A stretch of 64,000 bases of DNA from Pontibacter chinhatensis. GTDB lineage: Bacteria > Bacteroidota > Bacteroidia > Cytophagales > Hymenobacteraceae. Position 1 is the first letter of the stretch. Each line of letters starts with the position of its first letter. The position numbers and the translations under genes are program-made. Location: the NCBI RefSeq assembly GCF_900113285.1, contig NZ_FOOT01000002.1, forward strand, positions 372,001 to 436,000, in the 5' to 3' direction. The notes beneath the pieces were generated by a model. That model made no database searches, was not told the DNA's origin, and worked only from the letters and a program-made list of their open reading frames with translations. Shown one piece after another: positions 16,560-28,593 of the stretch.

Positions 16560-18110
16560 TCAGTACCGCTCCTTTACTATCTTCTCCAACACGGCATTTC
16601 GCAGTTTTTCGGCGGCCTCCAATTCTTCCTTACTCCAGGACTGGGAGGTGTTTTTAACGGTTTCGCGGTAAATGGCGAAGGAGTTGCGCGGGTGATAAGT
16701 CTTCCCATCCGGCTCCATCTGTATGGCATTGTTGGGATCGCCTCCCCAGGCAATGGTTTGCGCCACCTCTGGCCTGAAACCAAGTATAAAATCGCCCTGT
16801 TCGGCATTAATGGGCAGCGCGATCAGGCCACTGGCCACCTCTTTATAACGCTTGCTGTGCGGGTAGTCGTGGATGAGCATACTGGTGGCAAACAGACCGC
16901 TTTTGTTGCGCCTCAGCCACGATGCCAGCTCCCTTACCTCGTCCCTGCCAGGTGTGTCGCCGCTAAGCCAGATGTTGCCCTCATACACCACCGCTGCGCC
17001 GCCCAACGACAGCAATTCTTGCAGACTATCTCCCCCTTTCAGCAGGCCATCGGCAAAATGGGTAGCGCCGTACAGCTGCTCCACCAGCTTTATATGTATG
17101 CTCCGCAGCTGCACCCGCAGCGCCATCACTTCTTCCCGCTGCTTGGCCTCCAGCTGGGCCGAAAGTATGCCTGCCAGCAACTCCATGGCCGACCGCATCT
17201 CAAAACCCGGATACATCGCCGTTTTATGGTGGCACGATACCAGCCCCCACAGTTGCCCATCGATAATGAGCGGCAGCGACATGGAAGCCATGATGCCCAT
17301 ATTGGCCAGGTATTCCAGGTGCACATTGGCCACGCTGCGCAGGCTGCTCTCCGAGAGGTCGGTAAAGCGCTGGGTCAGGGGGTTCAGCACAGGGACAAGC
17401 CGCATGGGTTTATAATCGCGGGTGGGAATAAGCCGGTAAGGATTTCGGAAGTATAAATCGCGTGCCTGCTTGGGCACATCGGAGGCCGGGAAACGCAGGC
17501 CCATGTAGTCGGTCATGTCCTCCTCCTTTGCCTGCGCTATCACGATGCCGTTCCACTTCGGGTCGAACTGGTACACCAGCACCCTGTCGAAGCCGGAGAA
17601 TTGTTTGAGTTCCTCGGCCGCGCGCTGTGCTATTTCAGGGCAGGTGCCGGCCTGTTTCAGTAGCGAAGTAATATACTTGATGTGCTGGTACAGGCGCACA
17701 AAAGACTCCTTGGGGGTTGCCACGCTCTCCTCCAGCTCTGCCAGCACGTAGTCCTGCTGCGGCAGGAGCAGCACCGAAAAGGCAGCCTCCTTATCCTGCA
17801 CCTTAAAGCTGAGCGTGAGCGGTATTTTGTCCTGGCTGTCCTGCGTGTGGATCTTGTTCAGAATCTCCTCATACTGCCCTTCAGCCAGCAACTCGGAGAA
17901 CGGCAGGCCCAGCAGCTCATCGGGTTTGGCAAGCAGGAAACGTTCCACATTCTCGCTGACCTGCAGAATGCGCAGGTCTTGCTTATCCAGCACCAGCAGC
18001 ACGCCATGCGGCTGTACCAGGTTTACCAGATGCAGCGGAATACTTCCGCAAAACTCCGAGTCGTAATTTTTCTCAACATTAATATTAACTGGGGCTGTGG
18101 GTTTCTCCAT
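16560..18110 (-). CDS. Bacteriophytochrome photosensory module (PAS-GAF-PHY) without output domain
   Basis: A 516-residue red/far-red light sensor. Cys21 stands exactly 12 residues before the QPHG of the PAS domain (residues 33-36), the spacing of the biliverdin-binding cysteine in bacteriophytochromes. The GAF domain has PASDVP (208-213; the family norm is PASDIP, Asp211 kept), His264 (NVHLEYLANMG) and SCHHKT (292-297), all chromophore-pocket residues. The PHY domain carries the tongue motifs WGGDP (455-459) and PRNSF (474-478). The protein ends 38 residues after the tongue, so no histidine kinase, GGDEF or other output domain exists. The adjacent downstream kinase is the natural partner. 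No haem oxygenase for making biliverdin is present in the window. Confidence 0.93.
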   Translation of the reverse strand: MEKPTAPVNINVEKNYDSEFCGSIPLHLVNLVQPHGVLLVLDKQDLRILQVSENVERFLLAKPDELLGLPFSELLAEGQYEEILNKIHTQDSQDKIPLTLSFKVQDKEAAFSVLLLPQQDYVLAELEESVATPKESFVRLYQHIKYITSLLKQAGTCPEIAQRAAEELKQFSGFDRVLVYQFDPKWNGIVIAQAKEEDMTDYMGLRFPASDVPKQARDLYFRNPYRLIPTRDYKPMRLVPVLNPLTQRFTDLSESSLRSVANVHLEYLANMGIMASMSLPLIIDGQLWGLVSCHHKTAMYPGFEMRSAMELLAGILSAQLEAKQREEVMALRVQLRSIHIKLVEQLYGATHFADGLLKGGDSLQELLSLGGAAVVYEGNIWLSGDTPGRDEVRELASWLRRNKSGLFATSMLIHDYPHSKRYKEVASGLIALPINAEQGDFILGFRPEVAQTIAWGGDPNNAIQMEPDGKTYHPRNSFAIYRETVKNTSQSWSKEELEAAEKLRNAVLEKIVKERY

Positions 18111-18679
18111 TTAGTGTTTAACGCTGTTGGCGCTACAAGGCCGGGTGCAACATAAGTAAGCAATAAAGGGCGCAGGCTTCTGCTGCACCACTCCAGAATC
18201 ATAAACCACAGTAGGCCAAAGTATACATTGCCCTGCTGTGCAGGATTAACCAACAGAAGCTTCTAAAGTTACAGGCAAACGTAGAAATCTGTAAGTCTAG
18301 TAGCTGAAAGGCTTATCCCAGATTTCATAAAAGTAACATCTTCTGATGAGAAACATAGCATATAATCTGCTATTCGCGAGGGGCCTTTCTACATAAATTG
18401 CAAGAAAGGCAGAGATGATGAAAATTTAAATTCTTTTCAGTTGTGCGGCGCTGGGTAAGTTTGATGATCTCTATACTATATAATGTTGGGGTGCCGTCGT
18501 GTATGTACCTGACTGACTTGAAAAGTTATACTTTATACTTGAGCTATACTGATATACTTTATCGGTTTATACTCCTATAGCCACTGCTTCCGCTGTTTCG
18601 GACCTCATTGTCTAGAACCAATGCTGCTGCGGACTTCCAAGTCAGCGTAGATTATACTTATACTTGTGGATTTATACTT

Positions 18680-18925
18680 TCATAGCCGCTGCTACCCTCT
18701 ACTTGACACAAGTCATACTTCCAAACTCCCTTTCCTCCTCTAGTTCCCACAGGCGTCTCGTTGCATTTCATACTTGGCTCCCTCCCAGGCCGGGAGGCCT
18801 CGCCTTCGGGCATCGCGCTGTGTGCCTGAAGCTGCTCCTCGCTCCGCTGCGGGCTGCCGCATCCGCGGCACCGCAACATCCACAAGGCGCTCAACCCAAA
18901 GGCTGGGAAGCAATCGATAGCCGCT
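18680..18925 (+). repeat. 250-bp dispersed structured repeat, copy 1
   Basis: It begins near CATAGCCGCTGCT and ends near CAACCCAAAGGCTGGGAA. It shares with copies 2-4 the core GGCCGGGAGGCCTCGCCTTC (18789-18808) and the tail AGGCGCTCAACCCAAAGG. The stretch between core and tail is divergent in this copy. The core contains GCC-TTCG-GGC, which as RNA is a cUUCGg tetraloop hairpin. Confidence 0.8.
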
Positions 18926-18933
18926 GCAATTAC

Positions 18934-19003
18934 TGTCATCTCGACCATCGGGAGAGATCTAACCAGAATTCCAGCTAGATCTCTCGCGCTGCTCGAAATG
19001 ACA
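18934..19003. repeat. 70-bp palindromic repeat (TGTCATCTCGACC ... GAAATGACA), copy 1
   Basis: An imperfect inverted repeat: TGTCATCTCGACC and GAGAGATCT on the left mirror AGATCTCTC and GCTCGAAATGACA on the right. A second copy is at 56060-56131, again just after the 250-bp repeat. Confidence 0.8.
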
Positions 19004-19018
19004 GAGTGAGTAGTAAGT

Positions 19019-19198
19019 ATAATTCCCCTCCTTGGAGGGGTTGGGGTGGGTTTATATTTCGCAGGGACAGCGACTACAAAACTTATGCTTCGGCTAAAAT
19101 AATTACAGACTCCCCGCCTTAGCTAAGGGGGGGGCCAGGGGTGGTTGAGTCCGCTACCGCTGTAAGCTCCCTCCCCTGTTTTTGGGAGAGGGAGAAGT
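19019..19198. repeat. Three REP-like hairpins in a row
   Basis: 19019-19054 matches the element at 351-383 (CCCCTCCTTGGAGGGG then GGGGTGGG). 19109-19146 is a CCCCGCCTTAG-CTAAGGGG variant followed by CCAGGGGTGG. 19158-19198 is CTCCCTCCCC-GGGAGAGGGAG. All lie downstream of the GH95 gene. Confidence 0.7.
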
Positions 19199-19239
19199 AA
19201 CAATTCCTTTCCAGGAAGAGAGACGGCCTTATTTACCCT

Positions 19240-21621
19240 CTACCTAAAATCCTGAAACCGCAAGCGAACAGTTTTCCCCCCAACAACTGGCACTGTTAGC
19301 TGCTTGCCCCGATAGCTGAGTATACACTCACCGTCCTTGTCGGCTTTTATACTTGCCCGGTGCAGCTTGCCCTCCTTCCAGGCGATGTCTACCGTATAGC
19401 CGCCCCTGGCCCGCAGGCCTTTCACCTCCCCCGCCTGCCATACTTGCGGCAGCGCCGGCAGCAGTTCTATAGAACCCGCCTGCGACTGCAGCAGCATCTC
19501 GGCCACACCGGCGGTAGCGCCCATGTTGCCGTCGAGCTGGAAGGGCGGGTGGGCGTCCAGGAGATTGGCGTAGGAACCCGAGCCGCTGGTAAAGGACTCT
19601 CCGTTTATGCCTCCTCCGGCCGGTTTAATCACCATTTTGTAAAGCTTGTGCGCCCGGTTCCCATCACGCAGACGTGCCCAGAAATTTATCTTCCAGGCCA
19701 GCGACCAGCCGGTGCCCTCATCGCCCCTGGCCTCCAGGCTTACCTGGGCCGCTTTGGCCATCTCCGGGGTTTCCAGGGGGGAGATTTGCCTGCCCGGGTG
19801 CAGGGCGAACAGGTGCGATACGTGGCGGTGCTTGTTGTTTGGGTCGTCTACATCCTCTTTCCACTCCTGCAGCTGGCCCCAGCTGCCGATTTGCGGCGGC
19901 AGGATTTTGTCGCGCACCTGCTGCGCCTGTTGGGCAAACTCCGCGTCGGTCCCCAAAACATTAGCCGCTTGGATGCAGTTGTTGAGCACGTCCCAGGCTA
20001 TCTGGTGGTCCATGGACGCGCCGCCCGAAATGCCGCCGTGCTCCGGGGAGTAAGACGGAGAAGAAACCAGGTAGCCGCTGCTGTCGGGGGTGAGGTAATC
20101 CATCCAGAACAGGGCGGCCTCCTTCATCACCGGGTAGGCTTGTCGCTTCAGGTACGCGGCATCCTGGGTATACTCGTAGTGCTCCCACAGGTGCTGCGCC
20201 AGCCAGGCCGCTCCGCCCGGGAAGAAGCCCCAGGGCACTTCCCAGCCCGGCGCGGTATAGCCGTAGGCATTGTTCATGGTGTTCACGACCCAGCCCCGCG
20301 TGTTAAAGAACTCTTTGGCGCTTTGCCTGCCGGGCGCCACCAGCGCTTCGGTATAGTCCAGCAAGGGCACGTGGCACTCGGCCAGGTTTGTCACCTCGGC
20401 CGGCCAGTAGAGCATCTGCAGGTTAATGTTGGTGTGATAGTCTGCCGCCCAGGGCGGGCTGGTGCTGTTGTTCCACTTGCCCTGCAGGTTCATAGGCATG
20501 GTGCCGGGCCGCGAGGCGGATATCATCAGGTAACGACCATACTGAAAGTAGAGCATCTCCATCCCCCGGTCCTCTGCTCCCTCAAAGTAATTATGCTGGC
20601 GGATGTTGGTTGGCACCTCGTTATACTTGCTCCTCTCCAAAGTGAGCGTGACCCGATTGAAAAGCGAAGTATAATCCTGCGTGTGCTCTTTCAAAATTGC
20701 ACCTATACTTTGGGCTTTCACAGCCTCCAGCCGCTTAGCAACTATACGTTTGTAATCCGTTCCTTTGTAAGTGGGGTAGTCCCAGCTATAGTCGGTGGCG
20801 GCGGTATGGATAAGCTGCACCGATTTGGCACCGCTTACCTGCACGGAGCCGTTTTCATAGGATACTTTGCCATCCGTCACGATGCGGTACGCGGTTTCAA
20901 ACTCCTGTTTGTTATCGTTAATGTGGCCCCTCAAAGTATAAATGCCGTTCTCGAAGCGCTCCTCATCCTTGGGGTGAGGCGTTTTATAGGTAATCGTATA
21001 CTTCTCGGGACGGCTGGAGGTGAACTGGTAGACCATCACACCCTTGGGGTAGTTGCCAAAGTACAGGCGGCTATACTTTGTCTTGCCGATTTGGTAGCGC
21101 ACGCTGCCGGTGGCCGTGTTCAGGTCCAGCTCGCGGCGGTAGTTTTGCGGAGTTGCCTCGCCGTGGCCGGGCTTCACATACAGGTCGCCCATGGTTTGCT
21201 GCGCCCCGTAATCCCCCCACTCGGTGCTGCCCTCCAGCCTGGCCGGCGCAGTGCCCGTCAGGTGTTTTTGCACCAACTGATTGGCTTCTTTCAGCTTGCC
21301 TTCTGCAATCAGCTGCCTGATCTCGGGCAGATACTTCCAGGCTTCCGGTTTGTTGCCATAGTTATACTTGGCGTTCGAGTGGGGGCCACCCGACCAGAGC
21401 GTGCCTTCGGTGAACTGCAGTTGCTCCTCCCCCACGCCCCCGAAAAACATCACGCCCATGTAGCCGTTGCCAATCGGCAGGGCCTCCCGCATCCAGTCGG
21501 TGGCAGGTTTGTCGTACCACAGCTTCAGCGTTTTGTCCTGGGCCCGGGCCGGTAGCAACAACAGCAACAGAAAGCAGGGCAACAGGAGAAGCGTTCTTTT
21601 CAAGGATGTCAGGTGTAGCAT
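19240..21621 (-). CDS. GH95 alpha-L-fucosidase/galactosidase, secreted
   Basis: A 793-residue secreted glycoside hydrolase with a Sec signal peptide ([18 protein letters not shown], cleavage after about residue 27). It starts with the GH95 N-terminal beta-sandwich ([22 protein letters not shown]), followed by the (alpha/alpha)6 barrel region with [17 protein letters not shown] and [24 protein letters not shown] segments. The family inverts alpha-1,2-linked fucose, and some members take alpha-L-galactose. It lies 37 bp downstream of the sulfatase gene, so both are probably one operon working on a sulfated, fucosylated glycan. Length and N-terminal motifs fit a complete enzyme. Confidence 0.92.
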   Translation of the reverse strand: MLHLTSLKRTLLLLPCFLLLLLLPARAQDKTLKLWYDKPATDWMREALPIGNGYMGVMFFGGVGEEQLQFTEGTLWSGGPHSNAKYNYGNKPEAWKYLPEIRQLIAEGKLKEANQLVQKHLTGTAPARLEGSTEWGDYGAQQTMGDLYVKPGHGEATPQNYRRELDLNTATGSVRYQIGKTKYSRLYFGNYPKGVMVYQFTSSRPEKYTITYKTPHPKDEERFENGIYTLRGHINDNKQEFETAYRIVTDGKVSYENGSVQVSGAKSVQLIHTAATDYSWDYPTYKGTDYKRIVAKRLEAVKAQSIGAILKEHTQDYTSLFNRVTLTLERSKYNEVPTNIRQHNYFEGAEDRGMEMLYFQYGRYLMISASRPGTMPMNLQGKWNNSTSPPWAADYHTNINLQMLYWPAEVTNLAECHVPLLDYTEALVAPGRQSAKEFFNTRGWVVNTMNNAYGYTAPGWEVPWGFFPGGAAWLAQHLWEHYEYTQDAAYLKRQAYPVMKEAALFWMDYLTPDSSGYLVSSPSYSPEHGGISGGASMDHQIAWDVLNNCIQAANVLGTDAEFAQQAQQVRDKILPPQIGSWGQLQEWKEDVDDPNNKHRHVSHLFALHPGRQISPLETPEMAKAAQVSLEARGDEGTGWSLAWKINFWARLRDGNRAHKLYKMVIKPAGGGINGESFTSGSGSYANLLDAHPPFQLDGNMGATAGVAEMLLQSQAGSIELLPALPQVWQAGEVKGLRARGGYTVDIAWKEGKLHRASIKADKDGECILSYRGKQLTVPVVGGKTVRLRFQDFR

Positions 21622-21658
21622 GAGCTATAGGTGCAGGGTTTATACTTTCAGAAATGGT

Positions 21659-23077
21659 TTATTTAATCTGGAACAGCGGGTTTTCGGCCGGGGTGCGCAG
21701 TTGCTCCATCAGTTGCTCCAGCTCCTTCACCTTCTCGGGGTTGGCGGCGGCCAGGTCGTTTTGCTCGCCTATGTCTGTGCTCAGGTTGTAGAGCTCCATC
21801 CGCTCCGGCTGTCCCTTTTTGTAGAATCGAATGGCTTTCCAGTCGCCCTGGCGCACGGCCTGCTTAAAGCCGCCCTCGCCAAACTCCCAATACAGGGCCT
21901 GGTGCTGTGGCTGCTCTTCTTTCCCCAGAAGGTCCGGCACAATGGAGATGCCGTCTATACTTTCAAGCGCTGTGCTGCCGGCCAGTTGGGTAAAGGTGGG
22001 CAGCATGTCCCAGAAGGCGCCGATGTGTTCGCTGGTGCCGGGCTTCACTTTGCCCTCCCAAAAGGCGATGAAAGGTACCCGGATACCGCCCTCGTAAAGG
22101 TCGCGCTTCACGCCACGGAGCGGGCCGCTGCTCTTATGGGCCTCCATTGCGTCTGCCAACGTTCTACCGCCTTCGATGTGGGTACCGTTGTCGCTGGTAA
22201 AGATGACCAAGGTATTTTCAGCCAGGCCCTGTTCGCGGAGCTTCTGCATAATCTGGCCCACGTAATCGTCCACCGCGGTAACCATGGCGGCATAGGCCGC
22301 CTTCGGGTATTTCTGCGGGCCATACCAGTTTCCGTCCGGCTGCTCTTTCTCAGGGGCAAAAACACTTCCGCCATCAGCGGTCAGGTAGGGCTGCATGTAC
22401 TTGTCCTGCACTTTGAGCTCAGCGTGCGGCAACGTATAAGACACATACAAAAAGAACGGGTTCTGCTTTTGGTTTTCGATAAAAGCCAGCGCGTCCTCCG
22501 TGAAAATATCATTCACGAAACTTCCTGCCGGAACAGGTACTTTGGTGCTTTTGCCATTGGCCAGCCGCCATAGGGAATCGGCCTGCTGCTTGTGGCCCTC
22601 CAGGTGGTGCAGGTGGCCGGTAAAGAAATCCCAGCCCTGCTGCTCCGGCACGCCCGTCGTGCCTTCCAGTCCCAGGCCCCATTTGCCCACCATACCGGTA
22701 GTATAACCGCTTTCTTTCAGGAGTTTTGCCAGCGAGGTATCGGTGGTGCGCATGGGTACCTCGCCATTGCCCCGGATGTAACTGTGCCCCGTGTGCTGCC
22801 CCGTCATGAGCGCAGCCCTGGAGGGAGCGCACACTGTGGAACCGGCATAAAACTGGGTATACCGCCTGCCCTGCTCAGCCATCTTATCCAAATTTGGGGT
22901 TTGGATTTTGGTCTGCCCATAGGGACCGATGTCGCCATAGCCCATGTCATCGGCCAATATAAAGATGATGTTAGGTCTGGTTGCCGTGGCTGCTGCGTCG
23001 TCGGGCTGCTCTGAGGTGCGGCAGGAAACTACAGCCAGCAGGAGGAGCAGAAACAGGGCACTGGGTAACAATTTCAT
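21659..23077 (-). CDS. Sulfatase, periplasmic lipoprotein (formylglycine type)
   Basis: A 472-residue alkaline-phosphatase-fold sulfatase. The signal ends in a lipobox (AVVSC, Cys19). The calcium-binding pair is in DDMGYGD (Asp43-Asp44). The sulfatase signature is CAPSRAALMTG with Cys83 as the residue converted to formylglycine. Further conserved parts are MVGKWGLG and TSDNGTH. The required maturation enzyme is encoded at 37355-38500. The preferred substrate (galactose-, GalNAc-, GlcNAc- or fucose-sulfate) cannot be assigned from sequence alone. It is divergent from the GH2 gene; a strong LacI-type palindrome lies between them. Confidence 0.93.
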   Translation of the reverse strand: MKLLPSALFLLLLLAVVSCRTSEQPDDAAATATRPNIIFILADDMGYGDIGPYGQTKIQTPNLDKMAEQGRRYTQFYAGSTVCAPSRAALMTGQHTGHSYIRGNGEVPMRTTDTSLAKLLKESGYTTGMVGKWGLGLEGTTGVPEQQGWDFFTGHLHHLEGHKQQADSLWRLANGKSTKVPVPAGSFVNDIFTEDALAFIENQKQNPFFLYVSYTLPHAELKVQDKYMQPYLTADGGSVFAPEKEQPDGNWYGPQKYPKAAYAAMVTAVDDYVGQIMQKLREQGLAENTLVIFTSDNGTHIEGGRTLADAMEAHKSSGPLRGVKRDLYEGGIRVPFIAFWEGKVKPGTSEHIGAFWDMLPTFTQLAGSTALESIDGISIVPDLLGKEEQPQHQALYWEFGEGGFKQAVRQGDWKAIRFYKKGQPERMELYNLSTDIGEQNDLAAANPEKVKELEQLMEQLRTPAENPLFQIK

Positions 23078-23184
23078 GAGGTGCAGGTTAGGGTGATGTG
23101 GAATGCAGCAACCCTAAAAGCGGGATTTTTAGCTGCAAAAGCCTGAAAATAGCTATTTAAAGGCAGATTAAGAAACCCGCAGCA

Positions 23185-23202
23185 CACGCAAACGCTTGCG
23201 TG
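23185..23202. promoter_or_regulatory. Candidate LacI-family operator (CACGCAAACGCTTGCGTG)
   Basis: An 18-bp palindrome with one mismatched pair and a central CG, in the classic LacI/PurR form. It lies between the divergent sulfatase and GH2 genes, so it could control both. The half-site GCAAACG is shared with the CAAACGTTTG sites near the susC genes. Confidence 0.65.
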
Positions 23203-23294
23203 GTGTTCCTTTCCGGAAGTATGGGGGATATGTTATACTTTCAAATACCGAAGCCCCTGATACCTGGAGGCCAACGATATCCCTTAACTCTTAA

Positions 23295-26489
<3,195 letters not shown>

Positions 26490-26510
26490 CCCACAGTAGG
26501 CAAGTATAGC

Positions 26511-26550
26511 AAAGGCCGAAGTATAGTTTATACTTCGGCCTTTGTGTTTT
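26511..26550 (+). terminator. Terminator of the GH2 gene with AAGTATA in the stem
   Basis: A perfect 15-bp stem (AAAGGCCGAAGTATA, 26511-26525, with 26529-26543) and a 3-nt loop, followed by GTGTTTTC. The top of the stem is the AAGTATA/TATACTT pair. Confidence 0.85.
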
Positions 26551-26706
26551 CAAGTGGTTTATACTTACCATCTCCCCTTTCAAGGGCTGGTCTATGAAGC
26601 TCTTACTACTGTAGTGTGTATGGCGCGAGCTTGTAGCCTTATTCTGTCCCATATCTTTTTCAGATTTGGCTCATTTGAGATATCCAAAGCCAAAGGGAAT
26701 AAAGGA

Positions 26707-26820
26707 CTATCCCCTTGAGGGGATTATAGGGGTGTTTACTCATGCTTATTCCCCGTTTTTGTGCACGTAAGGGGAGCCGCTCCGTAGCTTTACCCCCCTC
26801 TAGCTCCCCTCAAGGGGACA
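26707..26820. repeat. REPIN-like doublet (two inverted REP-like arms)
   Basis: 26707-26735 (core CCCCTTGAGGGG, then TATAGGGGTGT) and 26792-26820 (CCCCTCTAG then CCCCTCAAGGGG) are inverted copies of one element around a 56-base spacer. The same architecture occurs at 52862-52953. Confidence 0.75.
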
Positions 26821-26837
26821 ATTCTACCTGCTCTTTC

Positions 26838-26885
26838 GGATTTGCAATCCGAAAGTATAGGAACCGCGGATTTGTAATCCGAAGC
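26838..26885. repeat. Two short GGATTTGnAATCC hairpins
   Basis: TCGGATTTGCAATCCGA and GCGGATTTGTAATCCG are small perfect stems with an AAGTATA between them. The same hairpin type recurs at 47345-47361 and about 55647-55663. Confidence 0.7.
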
Positions 26886-26978
26886 AGCAGTATGAGGAAT
26901 AAGCCTATACAACTTGCCACCAGGATCCTTTCAGGATGGCAAGAAAAGCTAACATTCTCAGTCCCTTCCTATGATAAA

Positions 26979-27027
26979 AAGTATGGCTGGCACCTTCCTG
27001 CCGTTGCAGGAGGTGCCAGCCATACTT
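26979..27027 (-). terminator. Terminator of SusC/D pair B
   Basis: A stem of about 22 bp with one bulged base (AAGTATGGCTGGCACC with its complement ending at 27027). On the minus strand it is followed by TTTTTATCAT, so it terminates the leftward SusC/D transcript. Confidence 0.8.
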
Positions 27028-27082
27028 GTGTTATACTTCAGTTTATACTTTTATACTTCCAAAGTATAAACCAGCGCTACTT

Positions 27083-28576
27083 CTACGGATTCTGCTCCAG
27101 CTTCGGGTTCAGGATGATTTCCTGCTCCGGGATGAAGTATACCACGCGCGGATGGGTGTAAGGAATCTCCTGGGTGTTCGAGCCGGATGGCAGGTGCGTG
27201 CCCGGGTAATTGCGTACCATCGTGCGTTTGTTGCGGAACACATCATACTTGCGCTGCGCCTCCCAGGCCAGCTCCAGGCGGCGTTCGTCCAGCACCACAT
27301 CCAGCACCGAAGTATAACCCATCATGTTAGAAGCGGAAAACAGCGCATCACCGGATAAGCCCGCCCTTCTGCGGATCAGGTTCACATCCTCCAGCGCGGC
27401 TTCGTCGTTGCCCAGTTTAGCGTTGGCCTCGGCCCGGTTAAGGTACATCTCGGCCAGGCGCAGGTATACCGGCGAGCTCAGCGTCACCACCCCCTCCTGG
27501 TAAGAGTACTTGGTGATGTAGTATTTCTGATATCCGTTCCGGGCTGCCAGCACCGGCTTGCCATCTGCACCTGTTTTGATAGAGCCATCGGCATTCTTCT
27601 CATACACCGGCACAATAAACTCCCGGCGCTTATCCTCCTCAAATTTATCAATCAGGTTGCGGTAACTCTCCGAGGCATACATCTCGCCGTAGCCCATGCC
27701 ATCGTTGAGGTACATCGAGCCGAGCGAGCCCCAGGTCTGGTCGTCCTGCAGCGTGTGCTTGATAGCGAAAATGGTTTCCCGGTTGGTCTCGTTGGCGTAG
27801 GTGAAGTAGTTGGGCAGGTCAGCCGTCGGCAGCAAGGTATAGCGGCCGGAGTTGATCACCAAATCAGCATACTCAATGGCCTTCTCGTTGTTCTCCATGT
27901 ATAAGTACACCCTCGATAAAAGCGCCTGGGCTACCTCCTTCGAGGCAAAGCTGCTGCTCTTCGAGCCGCCCATCAGGCTCGCCGCCTTCTCCAGGTCCCC
28001 GATGACAAACTCGTATACTTCCTTCACCGAGCTGCGCGGCGGCAGATCGTTGATGTCGGTGTTGTTGCGGATCATCACTCCCGGCGAGGCGCCCCCATCC
28101 TGAGCGTAAGGCCGGCCAAAGATGTTCACCAAGTCAAAGTGCACCATGGCGCGCAGGAAGTAGTTCTCGCCCAGCACCTGGTCCAGCTCCGCTGACTGTC
28201 CCTCCTGCAGCTTCTCGATCACCACGTTGGTGCCGTAGATGGCCTGGTATGCCTTCCTAAAGAAGTTGTCCGTAATACCCATCGACGTCAGGTGCTGGTA
28301 GTTGTAGGCGTAAAACAGCGGGTCGGTAGTGGTGCCGCTCAGCGCTACGTTGTCGCTCGGATACTCCACGAGCATGTGGAAGTTACGGGTATAGTAAGGG
28401 TCTTTGATGTAGTTATAGTTACCGATGGTAGCCGCCTTCAAGCCTTCAGGCGTGCCGGTGGTTTGGTCGATGGTGAGGCCGTCGTAGGGCTGCACGTCCA
28501 GGTCGTCGGAGCAACCGGTCAGCACTGCTGCACAAAGTATGGCAGGATATATATAATTTCTGAATTTAAATTTCAT
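27083..28576 (-). CDS. SusD/RagB family glycan-binding lipoprotein (pair B)
   Basis: A 497-residue outer-membrane lipoprotein with lipobox LTGC (Cys22). It has the tetratricopeptide-rich SusD fold, recognisable from NYFLRAMVHFDLVNIFGRPY (about 135-155), the ARVYLYM-type helical repeats and the C-terminal RLAEMYLNRAEANAKLG and ERRLELAWEAQRKYDVFR motifs. It should cap the SusC channel made by the gene 17 bp upstream and bind the incoming glycan. Ligand specificity cannot be predicted. It ends just before a strong terminator. Confidence 0.94.
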   Translation of the reverse strand: MKFKFRNYIYPAILCAAVLTGCSDDLDVQPYDGLTIDQTTGTPEGLKAATIGNYNYIKDPYYTRNFHMLVEYPSDNVALSGTTTDPLFYAYNYQHLTSMGITDNFFRKAYQAIYGTNVVIEKLQEGQSAELDQVLGENYFLRAMVHFDLVNIFGRPYAQDGGASPGVMIRNNTDINDLPPRSSVKEVYEFVIGDLEKAASLMGGSKSSSFASKEVAQALLSRVYLYMENNEKAIEYADLVINSGRYTLLPTADLPNYFTYANETNRETIFAIKHTLQDDQTWGSLGSMYLNDGMGYGEMYASESYRNLIDKFEEDKRREFIVPVYEKNADGSIKTGADGKPVLAARNGYQKYYITKYSYQEGVVTLSSPVYLRLAEMYLNRAEANAKLGNDEAALEDVNLIRRRAGLSGDALFSASNMMGYTSVLDVVLDERRLELAWEAQRKYDVFRNKRTMVRNYPGTHLPSGSNTQEIPYTHPRVVYFIPEQEIILNPKLEQNP

Positions 28577-28593
28577 GGCTCAGGGATTTTGAA

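Larger units (their letters stand above)
18111..19239. other. Gene-free, repeat-rich region
   Basis: Over 1.1 kb with no credible gene. The left third (18111-18500) should hold the phytochrome promoter. From 18521 to 18680 there are six or so TATACTT copies in tight clusters. Then come one copy of the 250-bp dispersed repeat, the 70-bp palindromic repeat and three REP-like hairpins. Confidence 0.75.
26490..27082. other. Repeat-filled intergenic region between convergent units
   Basis: Besides two terminators it has a REPIN-like doublet (26707-26820), paired GGATTTGCAATCC-type hairpins (26838-26885) and a run of four TATACTT/AAGTATA copies (27031-27070). I see no gene. Confidence 0.7.

Noticed and set aside
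18521..18680. Clustered TATACTT copies as a possible CRISPR or iteron array
   Set aside because: Spacing is irregular, repeats are only 7-9 bp and there are no unique spacers of constant length; no replication or Cas gene is nearby.
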